A stretch of DNA of 43,405 bases from Streptomyces sp. 15-116A (GTDB taxonomy: Bacteria; Actinomycetota; Actinomycetes; Streptomycetales; Streptomycetaceae). Where the stretch lies: contig NZ_JAOCQE010000025.1 of the NCBI RefSeq assembly GCF_025290915.1, forward strand, positions 1 through 43,405, read 5' to 3'. The notes under the pieces were generated by a model that was not told the origin of the DNA, searched no databases, and was given only the letters and a program-made list of their open reading frames with translations. This document shows, piece by piece, positions 26,640-34,858 of the stretch. The translations under genes and the position numbers were made by a program. Numbering within the stretch: the stretch's first letter is position 1; the number at the start of each line of letters is the position of its first letter.

Positions 26640-27919
26640 GCGCCGTCGGCCACGCCGTCCATGCCATCCGACGCCAGCGGCACGACGCGGGGGAGCGGCC
26701 GTTCATCGTCATCTGGGAGTCCACCCGGGCCTGCCCGCTGGCCTGCCTGCACTGCCGGGCCGAGGCGGTGCCCGACCGCGACCCGCGGGAGCTGGACACG
26801 GACGCGGCCAAGGACCTGCTGCGCCAGGTGGCCGCCTTCGGGCAGCCCGCCCCGCTGTTCGTGATCACCGGCGGAGACCCGTTCCAGCGCCCCGACCTCA
26901 CCGAACTCATCGCCTACGGCCAGGAGGTCGGGGTCCGCGTCGCAGTCTCCCCCTCCGGCACGCCGACGCTCACCGAGCAGCGACTGCGGGAGCTGCACAC
27001 GGCTGGGACGGTCGGCCTTTCGCTCAGCCTCGACGGGTCCACGGCCGAACTCCACGACGGTTTCCGCGGCGTGCCCGGCGTGTTCCGCTGGACCCTGGAC
27101 GCCTGGGACGCCGCCCGCGCCCTCGGCATGAAGGTGCAGATCAACACCACGGTCGCCCGGCACAACCTGCACGACCTTCCCGACATCGTCCGCCTGGTCG
27201 CCGAGCACGGCGCCATGCTGTGGAGCGCCTTCTTCCTGGTCCCCACCGGCCGCGGCCGCAGCCTCGGCGCACTGACGCCCGGCGAGGTGGAGGACGTCCT
27301 CAACTTCGTGTACGACGTGGGCCTGACCGTGCCCGCCAAGACCACCGAGGCCCACCACTTCCGCCGCGTGGCCCTGCAGCGCCGGATCCTCGCCGACACC
27401 GGCGACGACGCCGTGACGGTGCTGGGGCTCGGCCCGCTGTACCGGGAACTGCGTGAGCGTGCCGCCGAGTTGGGCCTGAACGCAGGAACGCGCCGGGTGC
27501 GGCGCCCACCGCTGGACGTCAACGCGGGCCGCGGCTTCGTCTTCGTCTCGCACACCGGCACCGTGCACCCCAGCGGCTTTCTGCCACTGGGAGCCGGAAA
27601 CGTCCGCGAGACACCGCTGACCGAGATCTACCGCTCCTCGGAGCTGTTCACCGGTCTGCGGGACGCCGACCGGCTGGGCGGCCGGTGCGGGGCGTGCGAG
27701 TTCCGTCGGGTCTGCGGCGGCTCGCGGTCCCGCGCCTACGGCGTCACCGGCGATCCGTACGCCGAGGAGCCGTGGTGCGGTTACGCCCCCGGCTCCTTCC
27801 CCTACCAGCGGGAAGTGGCCGCGCTGCTGTCCGGCGGCGCCGACGCGCAACCGCAGACTCGTCCCCGTCCGACCGCCGCCGAGGGCGGCAAGGAGCACCG
27901 TGTACAGCAAGAACGATGA
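26636..27919 (+). CDS. Radical SAM/SPASM protein, TIGR04053-like
   Basis: A 427-residue radical SAM enzyme. The SAM-cluster cysteines are C33, C37 and C40 in STRACPLACLHCRAEA, followed by the VITGGDPF motif. The C-terminal SPASM-type region carries auxiliary-cluster cysteines in GGRCGACEFRRVCGGSRSRA and the last one in EEPWCGYAPG. This arrangement matches TIGR04053, a branch near NirJ/AhbD and peptide-modifying enzymes. A role in heme-type cofactor or peptide modification is therefore possible but not shown. GGGAAGGA lies about 6 bases before the ATG. The end overlaps the next gene by 20 bases, so it is cotranslated with the NirK fusion; maturation of that complex is a natural hypothesis. Confidence 0.88.
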   Translation: MSAVGHAVHAIRRQRHDAGERPFIVIWESTRACPLACLHCRAEAVPDRDPRELDTDAAKDLLRQVAAFGQPAPLFVITGGDPFQRPDLTELIAYGQEVGVRVAVSPSGTPTLTEQRLRELHTAGTVGLSLSLDGSTAELHDGFRGVPGVFRWTLDAWDAARALGMKVQINTTVARHNLHDLPDIVRLVAEHGAMLWSAFFLVPTGRGRSLGALTPGEVEDVLNFVYDVGLTVPAKTTEAHHFRRVALQRRILADTGDDAVTVLGLGPLYRELRERAAELGLNAGTRRVRRPPLDVNAGRGFVFVSHTGTVHPSGFLPLGAGNVRETPLTEIYRSSELFTGLRDADRLGGRCGACEFRRVCGGSRSRAYGVTGDPYAEEPWCGYAPGSFPYQREVAALLSGGADAQPQTRPRPTAAEGGKEHRVQQER

Positions 27920-30527
27920 CCCGGCCGCGGGCGGTGGCCGCCCGCCCAGCAGGTTCAAGGCGTCCGGCCTGCGCAGCCGTCACCTGGCCGCCCACGTCCT
28001 GGTCGCGGCCTGGGTGGTGCTCGCGCTGCTGGCGGCGAGCGTCCAGCAGACGCTGCCCGCGGCCCGCTGGCTGGCCGTCCACCTGTTCCTGCTCGGCGCC
28101 GCGACGACCGCCATCGTGGTGTGGAGCGAGCACTTCGCCGTCGCCATGCTCCACGCGAAGCTGCCCGACCGGCGCTGGAGCAATACCCGGCTGGCCGGCG
28201 TCAACCTAGGCGCCGTGGGCGTCCTCACCGGCCTGTGGGCCGACCGGCCGGAGCTGACCGGCGTCGGCTGTGCGTTGCTGATCACCGCGGTCGGCGCGCA
28301 CCTGGTCGTCCTCGTCCGCATGGGCCGGGGCGCGCTGGGAGGACGGCTCGCCCCGATCGCCGACTACTACCGGGCCGCCGCGGCGGCACTGATCATCGGC
28401 GCGGTCCTGGGCTGGCTGCTGGCCACCGGCAAGGCCGGCCCGCAGCACTACAGCGGCCTGAAGCTGGCCCACGTCCACGCCACGCTCCTCGGCTGGATCG
28501 GACTGCCCGTGCTGGGCACGCTGTTCATGCTGTGGCCGACTGTTCTGGGTGTGCGCATGGCCGAGCGCACGACGCGGCTGGCGCGGTGGGTGCTGTTGCT
28601 GACCGGGGGCGGCCTTGTGGCCGCCGTCGCCGGACTGTCGGCCGGGTGGCGCGCTGTCGCCGTACTGGGCGTGGCCCTGTACGCGGCAGGCGTCGCGGTC
28701 GCGGCGCAGTTGTTCGCCCGGACGGTGCGCCGGCGACCGGCCATCTCAGCGGCCGCCGCGTGGATGCTGGCCGCAGCCGTGGGATGGCTGCTCGTCGGCC
28801 TGGTCGTGGACCTGGTGCTCCTGGCCGCACGGCCGCTCGCCGAGGTACGGGACTCCGGGTCCCTGGTTCTGCTGCTGCTCGTCGGCCTCGTCGCGCAGGT
28901 CCTCATCGGTGCCCTCACCTACCTGCTGCCCATTGTGCTCGCCAGCGGTCCCAAGGAACGGGCTTCGCTGAGGGCGGTGTTGGAGTGGGGCTGGGCGCCG
29001 CGGCTGGTCCTGCTCAACCTCGGTGTGGTCCTGCTGGCGCTGCCGCTTCCCGGCTCCGCCGGCTCGGCGGGCACGCTGCTGGTCGGGGCGGCCGGGGTCG
29101 CGTTCCTCGCTCTGGTGGTGCGTGTGCTGGTGCGCAGTGGGCGGGGGCTGTTCGCGGGCGGGGACAAGGCGGGTGTCGCGCGGCGCCCCGTCCTGTGGGG
29201 GACCGCGGCGGGGGCCGTACTGATCGTGCTGGCCGTGCTCGTGGCCAACAGCGGTGGGGACACGAGCAGCCAGGTCGGCGGCGCGGGGACGGCGGGCGCG
29301 GGCGCCGGGACCACCCGCACGGTCGCCGTCACCCTGGCCGACATGCGCATCCGCCCGGCCCGGATCGAGGTCGCTGCGGGCACCTCGCTGCGGCTGAAGG
29401 TCACCAACACCGACGCCCAGCGCCACGACCTGAAGGTCGAGGACGGCCCCGCCACCCCGATGCTCGCCGAAGGGCAGACCCGCACCATCGACGTCGGACA
29501 GGTCACCAAGAGCCGTGAGGCGTGGTGCACTTTGCCGGGCCACAAGGCGGCCGGGATGACCATGGACATCGTCGTCACCGGGGACACGAGCACGTCCGGC
29601 GACACCAGTGACGCGCGAGGGCACGACGGCCACTCCACGACGACCACCGCGGGCGGCCTGGACCTGTCCGCCGACTTCTCCTCGGGCTGGCAGCCACGCG
29701 ATGCCGGCCTGGCCCCCGCATCCGGCGGGACGGTCCACCAGGTCGAACTGCACGCCGCGCACACCACGGTCGAAGTGGCTCCAGGCGTGAAGCAGCAGAT
29801 GTGGACCTTCGGCGGCTCCGCACCCGGCCCCACCCTGCACGGCAAGGTCGGCGACGTCTTCGAGATCACTCTCGTCAACGACGACGAAGGCATGGGCCAC
29901 GGCATCGACTTCCACGCGGGCTCCCTGGCCCCCGACAAGCCGATGCGCACCATCCAGCCCGGTGAGCGCCTGGCCTACCGGTTCCGCGCAGAGAAGGCCG
30001 GAGCGTGGCTGTACCACTGCAGCACCGCACCCATGCTCCAGCACATCGGCAACGGCATGTACGGCGCCGTCGTCATCGACCCGCCCGGCCTGAAGAAGGT
30101 CGACCACGAGTACGTGCTGGTCTCCTCCGCGCTCTATCTCGGCACGCCGGGCAGCACCGCCCAGGTGGCGAAGATGACCAACGGCACCCCGGACGCCTGG
30201 GCGTTCAACGGCATCGCCTCCCAGTACGCCAAGCGGCCCCTGAAGATGAAGGCCGGCGAGCGGGCCCGCTTCTGGGTGGTCGCCGCCGGGCCGTCCGACG
30301 GCATCGCCTTCCACATCGTCGGCACCGTCTTCGACACCGTGTACAAGGAGGGCGCCTACCTGCTGGAGCCCGGTCAGCCGGGCGGCGCGCAGGTGCTGGA
30401 CCTGGCCACGGCGCAGGGCGGCTTCGTGGAGACGACGTTCCCCGAGGCCGGCCACTACTCCTTCGTCGACCACGACATGCGCCACGCCGAAGCCGGCGCC
30501 CACGGCACCGTGGAGGTGAGCAGCTGA
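27900..30527 (+). CDS. nirK: Membrane-cupredoxin-NirK fusion: copper nitrite reductase
   Basis: An 875-residue three-part protein. Residues about 20-450 hold roughly twelve hydrophobic helices, with HVHATLLGWIGLPVLGTLFM near 185, reminiscent of NnrS or heme-copper membrane proteins. Residues about 471-561 are a cupredoxin with type 1 copper ligands in RHDLKVED and WCTLPGHKAAGM. Residues about 590-875 match two-domain copper nitrite reductase: HGIDFHAG near 666, type 1 ligands in WLYHCSTAPMLQHIGNGM near 702, FHIVGTVFDTVY near 803, and the closing DHDMRHAEAGAHGTVEV. It probably reduces nitrite to NO outside the membrane, with electrons passing through the extra cupredoxin. The GTG start has AAGGAG 6 bases upstream. 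Laccase-like activity is the alternative. Confidence 0.85.
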   Translation: MYSKNDDPAAGGGRPPSRFKASGLRSRHLAAHVLVAAWVVLALLAASVQQTLPAARWLAVHLFLLGAATTAIVVWSEHFAVAMLHAKLPDRRWSNTRLAGVNLGAVGVLTGLWADRPELTGVGCALLITAVGAHLVVLVRMGRGALGGRLAPIADYYRAAAAALIIGAVLGWLLATGKAGPQHYSGLKLAHVHATLLGWIGLPVLGTLFMLWPTVLGVRMAERTTRLARWVLLLTGGGLVAAVAGLSAGWRAVAVLGVALYAAGVAVAAQLFARTVRRRPAISAAAAWMLAAAVGWLLVGLVVDLVLLAARPLAEVRDSGSLVLLLLVGLVAQVLIGALTYLLPIVLASGPKERASLRAVLEWGWAPRLVLLNLGVVLLALPLPGSAGSAGTLLVGAAGVAFLALVVRVLVRSGRGLFAGGDKAGVARRPVLWGTAAGAVLIVLAVLVANSGGDTSSQVGGAGTAGAGAGTTRTVAVTLADMRIRPARIEVAAGTSLRLKVTNTDAQRHDLKVEDGPATPMLAEGQTRTIDVGQVTKSREAWCTLPGHKAAGMTMDIVVTGDTSTSGDTSDARGHDGHSTTTTAGGLDLSADFSSGWQPRDAGLAPASGGTVHQVELHAAHTTVEVAPGVKQQMWTFGGSAPGPTLHGKVGDVFEITLVNDDEGMGHGIDFHAGSLAPDKPMRTIQPGERLAYRFRAEKAGAWLYHCSTAPMLQHIGNGMYGAVVIDPPGLKKVDHEYVLVSSALYLGTPGSTAQVAKMTNGTPDAWAFNGIASQYAKRPLKMKAGERARFWVVAAGPSDGIAFHIVGTVFDTVYKEGAYLLEPGQPGGAQVLDLATAQGGFVETTFPEAGHYSFVDHDMRHAEAGAHGTVEVSS

Positions 30528-30973
30528 TGGACACCGTCGGCTGGTGGTCCCTGCTGCGGTTCGTGCACGTGGCCGGCGCCGCTCTGTGGGTCGGCGGGCA
30601 ACTCGCCCTGTCCCTGGTGATCCTGCCGCTCGCCCGCCGCATGCTGGCACCGGAGGCCAAGGACGGCTTCACCGCCGCGGCAGGCCGCCGGTTCGGAATG
30701 CTGACCGGGGCGGTGTTCCTGCCTGCCCAGCTGGCCACCGGCTGGGCCCTGGCCTGGCACAGGGGAGTCACCTGGGCCTCGCTCGCCGAACCTGGCTACG
30801 GCCGCACCCTGGCGACCAAACTCGCCCTGTTCGTGGTGGTGATGCTCGCCGCGGCGGGCCATGGCATCGCCCACGCCAAGGGCCGCGCCGACCTGGCCCG
30901 CGCCCTGGCGGTCGTCTCCCTCGCCGGCTCGCTCGGCGTGGTCCTGCTGGCCACCGCCCTGCCCGCCACATGA
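30527..30973 (+). CDS. CopD-like/DUF2269-type four-helix membrane protein
   Basis: A 148-residue membrane protein with about four helices (9-32, 55-74, 85-106, 122-145). The first helix has FVHVAGAALWVGGQLALSL, the His-containing start typical of CopD and related heme- or copper-linked membrane proteins. A second His-rich spot is AAAGHGIAHAKGRADL. The start overlaps the nirK stop (TGATG), so the protein is made with the nitrite reductase. It may relay electrons to it, or help copper handling. It is followed after 13 bases by the broken Acg gene, which must have belonged to the same transcript. Confidence 0.8.
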   Translation: MDTVGWWSLLRFVHVAGAALWVGGQLALSLVILPLARRMLAPEAKDGFTAAAGRRFGMLTGAVFLPAQLATGWALAWHRGVTWASLAEPGYGRTLATKLALFVVVMLAAAGHGIAHAKGRADLARALAVVSLAGSLGVVLLATALPAT

Positions 30974-30986
30974 AACAGGAGGCATC

Positions 30987-31501
30987 ATGCGCAGTATCCC
31001 GGTACTGGACCCGGACACCGTGGAGTCGCTGCTGACGGCGGCCGCGGCGGCCCCGTCCATCCACAACACGCAGCCCTGGCGTTTCCGCATGGACGCCGAC
31101 AGCGGACTGCTGGAGGTCCATGCGGTCCGCCCCGGGAGCAGACACCCCGTACGGCATCCCCGTCACCGCCCTCGGACCACCTGACGCGGGCCGAAGGATG
31201 CCGATGCGAGACTTCACCGCCGCACTGCCCGGCCCGCGCCTGCCCGGCTGCGCGCCGGGCAGGCCCTGCAGTACGTCCTGCTCACGGCCACCGCCCACGG
31301 GCTGCGCACCTCGCTCCTGCACCAGGCCATGGAGTGGCCCGACCTGCGTGCCGCGACGGCCCTCCCGCGACACAAGCGGTGCCAGCCACACATACTGATC
31401 CGGTTCGGCTACGGCCCTGACGGCGCCCGCACCCAGCGAGCACCGGGGCACGGCGGTGTCCGTCCCGCAGCATCGCCCCCAACCGGGACCGAACTGAGCT
31501 G
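30987..31501 (+). pseudogene. Acg-family gene with internal deletions
   Basis: It starts well, with AGGAGG before ATG and MRSIPVLDPDTVESLLTAAA followed by SIHNTQPWRF, but after about 45 residues it jumps in another frame to PGADTPYGIPVTALGPPDAG. Compared with the intact gene at 31735, about 150 residues are missing there. A second loss of about 25 residues follows LPGPRLP, after which a third frame resumes with LRAGQALQ and ends with ILIRFGYGPDGARTQRAPG. It is thus a relative of Acg copy 3 broken by two deletions. The residual 5' frame still has its ribosome site and stops at about 31182. Confidence 0.85.
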
Positions 31502-31554
31502 ACGGCTGCGGTCCCTGACCAAGCATGTGCCGGCGGCCGGAGTCTCGCGTCGCG

Positions 31555-31568
31555 GGGCCGTTCGGCCT
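31555..31568. promoter_or_regulatory. Candidate DevR/OsdR-type box between Acg pseudogene and Acg gene 3
   Basis: GGGCCGTTCGGCCT is near-palindromic with the N4 layout. It is 167 bp before the start at 31735 and 65 bases before a second site. Confidence 0.45.
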
Positions 31569-31573
31569 CTGCG

Positions 31574-31609
31574 GGAGACGGCCCGCTGTGGCCGTCGTGG
31601 GCCGTCTCC
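31574..31609 (+). terminator. Hairpin after the nirK operon
   Basis: GGAGACGGCCC and GGGCCGTCTCC form a perfect 11-bp stem with a 14-base loop. It follows the Acg pseudogene and precedes the promoter of Acg gene 3, the right place to end the long transcript from 26475. It has no T-run. Confidence 0.5.
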
Positions 31610-31632
31610 GCGTCGTCCTCCCCGCCGAGAAG

Positions 31633-31646
31633 AGGCCGTATGGCCC
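31633..31646. promoter_or_regulatory. Candidate DevR/OsdR-type box upstream of Acg gene 3
   Basis: AGGCCGTATGGCCC has one mismatch to GGGCC-N4-GGCCC and lies 89 bp before the ATG, the typical distance. Confidence 0.5.
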
Positions 31647-31734
31647 GTGGAACGGGGACCGGTCAACCCTCCTCTCGTACAGGCCGGCGGCGCACGGTTG
31701 ACGAAACGGAGGAGAAGTAGGCGAAGGAGCCGTG

Positions 31735-32703
31735 ATGCAGACCCGGGAAGTCGATGCCCCAGCCGTTCAGGCCCTGCTCGCCGCGGGGGTGGCGGCGCCG
31801 TCGATCCACAACACCCAGCCCTGGCGGTTCGGCCTGGACCCGGACAGCAGGTCGATCCTGGTCCATGTCGACCGGGGACGTGGACTGCCGATAGCCGATC
31901 CCCAGCGGCGCACCCAGTACCTGTCGGTGGGCGCGGCCGTCTTCAACATCCGGGTGGCCGCGGAGCACCTGGGCTGGCATCCCCTTGTCCGGCTGCTTCC
32001 CACCGCGGACGATCCGGATCTGCTGGCCACGGTGCAACTGACCAGAACAACCGCGGGCGTGCGGCCCTCCCTGCGTGTGCTGTACGAGGCGGTCGAGCGG
32101 CGCCACACGAGCCGGATGCCCTTCACCGGCCGCCCGGTGCCGGACCCGATCGTCTCCGAGATGATCAGCTCGGCCCGGGCCGAGGGCGCGCACCTGGATG
32201 TCCCCGACATCATGGCGACCCGGCGCCTGCTGCGCCTGACGGCGGCGGCCGAGGCCCGCAACGCCGCCCACCCCGCCCGCGCGGCCGAGGCCCGTACGTG
32301 GATCACCGCCCCGGGCGCGGACGCCGCCTACGGCATTCCCCTCACAGCCTTGGGCCCGCGGGACGCGTCCGGGCGGATGCCGGTGCGGGACTTCACCGGT
32401 GCGCTGCCCGTGCCGCAGCTGCCCGCCCTGCGCTTCGAACGCCATGCCCAGGCGGCCCTGCTGTGGACGTCCCACGACGGGCAGGAGGACTGGCTGCGCG
32501 CGGGGCAGGCGTTGCAGCGCGTGCTGCTGACGACGACCGTGCACGGGGTACGGACCTCGATGCTGCACCAGGCCATGGAGTGGCCGGACCTGCGGGATGC
32601 GATGGCCGGATCGAGGCAGCGGTGCCACCCGCAGCTGCTGATCCGCTTCGGGTACGGCCCGGAGGGCGCGCGTACGCCCCGCGCGCCGGCAAACCTTGAA
32701 TGA
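31735..32703 (+). CDS. Acg-family nitroreductase-like protein, copy 3
   Basis: A 322-residue Acg (Rv2032-like) protein of the nitroreductase fold. Signatures are SIHNTQPWRF near residue 24, RRHTSRMPFTGRPVPDPI near 123, PGADAAYGIPLTALGPRD near 194, DWLRAGQALQRVLL near 252, and the tail LIRFGYGPEGARTPRAP. It differs from copies 1 and 2 in having AAYGIPLTALGP where they have VPEYAFGP, a trait shared with the adjacent pseudogene; these two form a separate subgroup. ATG at 31735 is preferred to the GTG one codon earlier because GAAGGAG is 5 bases from the ATG. It converges on the PNPOx-like gene. Confidence 0.87.
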   Translation: MQTREVDAPAVQALLAAGVAAPSIHNTQPWRFGLDPDSRSILVHVDRGRGLPIADPQRRTQYLSVGAAVFNIRVAAEHLGWHPLVRLLPTADDPDLLATVQLTRTTAGVRPSLRVLYEAVERRHTSRMPFTGRPVPDPIVSEMISSARAEGAHLDVPDIMATRRLLRLTAAAEARNAAHPARAAEARTWITAPGADAAYGIPLTALGPRDASGRMPVRDFTGALPVPQLPALRFERHAQAALLWTSHDGQEDWLRAGQALQRVLLTTTVHGVRTSMLHQAMEWPDLRDAMAGSRQRCHPQLLIRFGYGPEGARTPRAPANLE

Positions 32704-32788
32704 CTCCGCGCTGTCAGCACGCTCCAGTGTCTGCGCGGCGGGCGTTGCGGTCTGCGACAGGAGTCCCGCGGTCGCTACGGACGGTGCC

Positions 32789-33211
32789 TCACCGGGTGCC
32801 GGGCGTTCCCTTGAGTTCGCGTCCGGTGACCATCTCGGACTCGATCCGCACGAACACCGGGTCCTGCAGGGGCATCCAGGAGCTGGGGCCTGCCTGCGAC
32901 AGCCGTTCGTGCTCGGCGGGATCGGTCACCACGGTGGCCTGTCCCGTAACGACCACGCTCCAGCCCGACCGGGAGGCCGCATCGAACTCGTCCGCCTCGA
33001 AGGCGATCACCACGCCGTCGATGGCGCGCACCAGGTCCGAGTCCGGAGAGGTGCACAGCAGGACGGAGGCGTCGGCGTCCAGGGAGAAGTTGATGGGCAG
33101 GACCGCAGGCAGGGCTTGCCGGGTGTAGACCACACGGCCGACCGGCACCTTGGCGAGCAGGCGCAGGCACTCCTGTCGGTCGAGGGCGCGAAAGGCGTCG
33201 TTCTGGAACAT
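32789..33211 (-). CDS. PNPOx-like flavin-binding split-barrel protein
   Basis: A 140-residue pyridoxamine-phosphate-oxidase-like protein. The split barrel is shown by LLAKVPVGRVVYTRQALPAV, then LPINFSLDADASVLLCTSP, VIAFEADEFDAASRSGWSVV and VTGQATVVTDPAEH. Such proteins bind FMN, F420 or heme and act as small oxidoreductases; relatives are DevR-regulated in mycobacteria. The ribosome site before the ATG is weak (GATGGG). A long palindrome centred on a DevR-like box lies 36 bp before the start, so promoter and leader must be very short, or the box acts as a blocking site. It faces away from narK. Confidence 0.85.
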   Translation of the reverse strand: MFQNDAFRALDRQECLRLLAKVPVGRVVYTRQALPAVLPINFSLDADASVLLCTSPDSDLVRAIDGVVIAFEADEFDAASRSGWSVVVTGQATVVTDPAEHERLSQAGPSSWMPLQDPVFVRIESEMVTGRELKGTPGTR

Positions 33212-33238
33212 CAGCCCATCGTCCCCGCGACCGCAGCG

Positions 33239-33268
33239 AGGGGGTAGGGCCGACCGGCCCTACCCCCT
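33239..33268. promoter_or_regulatory. Long palindrome with DevR-like core
   Basis: The core GGGCCGACCGGCCC (33247-33260) is extended on both sides by GTA/TAC and runs of G and C. Together they give 14-bp arms around a two-base AC centre, the most symmetric copy of the motif in the window. It lies in the divergent region between the PNPOx-like gene and narK and could also fold as a hairpin in RNA. Confidence 0.6.
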
Positions 33269-33386
33269 GCACATGCCCGGACCGCCGTGCAGCGGCTGTT
33301 TCGCAGCGGCGGCGAGGGCAACCTGAGAGACGGGGCCGTGGGAGGGACGGCCGGGTCCGAACCCCGGGCCCGTCCGGCCCCCGGCA

Positions 33387-33400
33387 GGGACTGATGGCCC
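33387..33400. promoter_or_regulatory. Candidate DevR/OsdR-type box upstream of narK
   Basis: GGGACTGATGGCCC has a GGGAC arm, an AT-containing spacer like the mycobacterial box, and a GGCCC arm. It is 127 bp before the narK ATG. A weaker copy, GGCCCGTCCGGCCC, lies 20 bases upstream (33367-33380), again two helical turns away. Confidence 0.5.
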
Positions 33401-33439
33401 ATGCCGTCGGCGCGTCCGCATGCGGACAGTGGTTACGGG

Positions 33440-33476
33440 ACGCCGCCTGGCAGGCAAACAGCCTGCCAGGCGGCGT
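33440..33476 (+). promoter_or_regulatory. Perfect 16-bp hairpin in the narK leader
   Basis: ACGCCGCCTGGCAGGC and GCCTGCCAGGCGGCGT are exact complements around the loop AAACA. The hairpin ends 50 bp before the narK ATG, so it would be in the 5' leader of the transcript. It has no T-run and no gene ends just before it on the plus strand. It could be an attenuator, an RNA-stability element or a protein-binding palindrome. Confidence 0.55.
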
Positions 33477-33526
33477 GTGATCCCGGTGGCGCAGTACCAC
33501 CCATGCAGAGGAAAGGGACGGACACC

Positions 33527-34810
33527 ATGGTCCAGCCGTTGAAGTCGAAGAGTGGCAGCTCACCGTCAGCTGCTCCGGTGCCCCGCCAGGCATGGCTGAT
33601 GCTGGCGCTGGCCACGGTCGGTTTCGCCGTGAACTTCTGGGCATGGGCGCTGCTGAGCCCTCTTGGCCCCCGGTTCAAGGACAGCCTCGATCTCTCGTCG
33701 TTCGAGCAGTCACTGCTGGTGGCGGTGCCGGTCGTGGTCGGCTCACTGGGCCGCATCCCGGTCGGCGCGCTGACCGACCGGTTCGGCGGCAGGATCATGT
33801 TCCCGATCGTGTCGGCCGTCACCATCGTTCCGGTGCTCTTCCTCGGCCTGGCCGGACACTCCTCCCTCCCCGCCCTGCTGATCGGCGGCTTCTTCCTCGG
33901 CATCGGTGGAACCGCCTTCGCCGTCGGCGTTCCCCTCGTCAACGCCTGGTTCCCGCCCGAGCGGCGCGGCCTTGCCATCGGCGTGTTCGGCGCCGGCATG
34001 GGCGGCACCGCGATCAGCGCCCTGACCACAGTGAAGCTGGTCGACGCCAACAGCATGGTGACTCCCTTCCTGATCACCGCCGCGGTGCTCGCCGTGTACG
34101 CCGTGGCCGCCGCGCTGCTGCTGCGCGACGCACCCGGACGCACCGTCCCGACCGAGCCGCTGGCCCGCCGGCTGGCCGCCACCATGAAGCTGCCCATCAC
34201 CTGGCAGGCGTCCGCGCTGTACGCGGTGGCCTTCGGCGGCTACGTGGCCTTCTCCGTCTACCTGCCCACCTACCTCAAGACCGGCTACGGCCTCACCCAG
34301 GCCGACGCCGCCAACCGCATGGCAGGCTTCGTGCTCCTCGCGGTGGCGATGCGGCCGATGGGCGGCTGGCTGTCCGACCGCCTCGGCCCGGTCCGTGTAC
34401 TCGCCGGCTCGCTGGCCGTGGTCGTCGCCGGGGCAGTCGCGCAGTCCTTCACCCCGGCCCTGGCACCGGTCGGCACCATCGCCTTCCTCGCCATGGCCGC
34501 CGCGCTCGGCGCGGGCAGCGGAGCGACCTTCGCCCTGGTCGCCCTCCTGACCCCGGCCAACCAGGTCGGCTCCGTCACCGGCGTCGTCGGCGCCGCGGGC
34601 GGCCTCGGCGGCTTCCTCCCGCCGCTGGTCATGGGCTCCCTGTACGGGACGTACGGGACGTACGCGGCGGGCCTCGCCCTGCTCGCGATCGTGGCCGCCG
34701 CCGCGCTGGCCTTCACCCTCACCGGTGTCCGCACCGCAGTCCAGGGTGACGACCGGGCTCCGCGCACCGGCCGTGGACGCCGGCACCGCACCGCCCAGAC
34801 CACCGTGTGA
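33527..34810 (+). CDS. narK: NarK-type nitrate/nitrite transporter (MFS)
   Basis: A 427-residue major facilitator protein with about 12 membrane helices, importing nitrate or exchanging it for nitrite. Nitrate-porter features include the start ALATVGFAVNFWAWALLSPL, SLGRIPVGALTDRFGGRIMF in loop 2-3, the glycine-rich helix GGFFLGIGGTAFAVGVPLVN with NAWFPPERRG, and a second signature-like helix in VGSVTGVVGAAGGLGGFLPP. The ATG at 33527 is preferred to earlier in-frame starts because GAAAGGGACGG precedes it and earlier codons cover the leader hairpin. It lies between the two nar operons, on the same strand as operon 2. Within it the tandem repeat TACGGGACG (34645-34665) encodes a repeated Tyr-Gly-Thr. 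Confidence 0.92.
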   Translation: MVQPLKSKSGSSPSAAPVPRQAWLMLALATVGFAVNFWAWALLSPLGPRFKDSLDLSSFEQSLLVAVPVVVGSLGRIPVGALTDRFGGRIMFPIVSAVTIVPVLFLGLAGHSSLPALLIGGFFLGIGGTAFAVGVPLVNAWFPPERRGLAIGVFGAGMGGTAISALTTVKLVDANSMVTPFLITAAVLAVYAVAAALLLRDAPGRTVPTEPLARRLAATMKLPITWQASALYAVAFGGYVAFSVYLPTYLKTGYGLTQADAANRMAGFVLLAVAMRPMGGWLSDRLGPVRVLAGSLAVVVAGAVAQSFTPALAPVGTIAFLAMAAALGAGSGATFALVALLTPANQVGSVTGVVGAAGGLGGFLPPLVMGSLYGTYGTYAAGLALLAIVAAAALAFTLTGVRTAVQGDDRAPRTGRGRRHRTAQTTV

Positions 34811-34858
34811 CACCACGCAGCCGAGAACCACAGACCGAACAGGAAGGGAGGGGCAGCG

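Noticed and set aside
34645..34665. Tandem repeat TACGGGACG
   Set aside because: Only about two and a half copies inside narK, coding for a repeated Tyr-Gly-Thr in a loop; no sign of a mobile or regulatory repeat.
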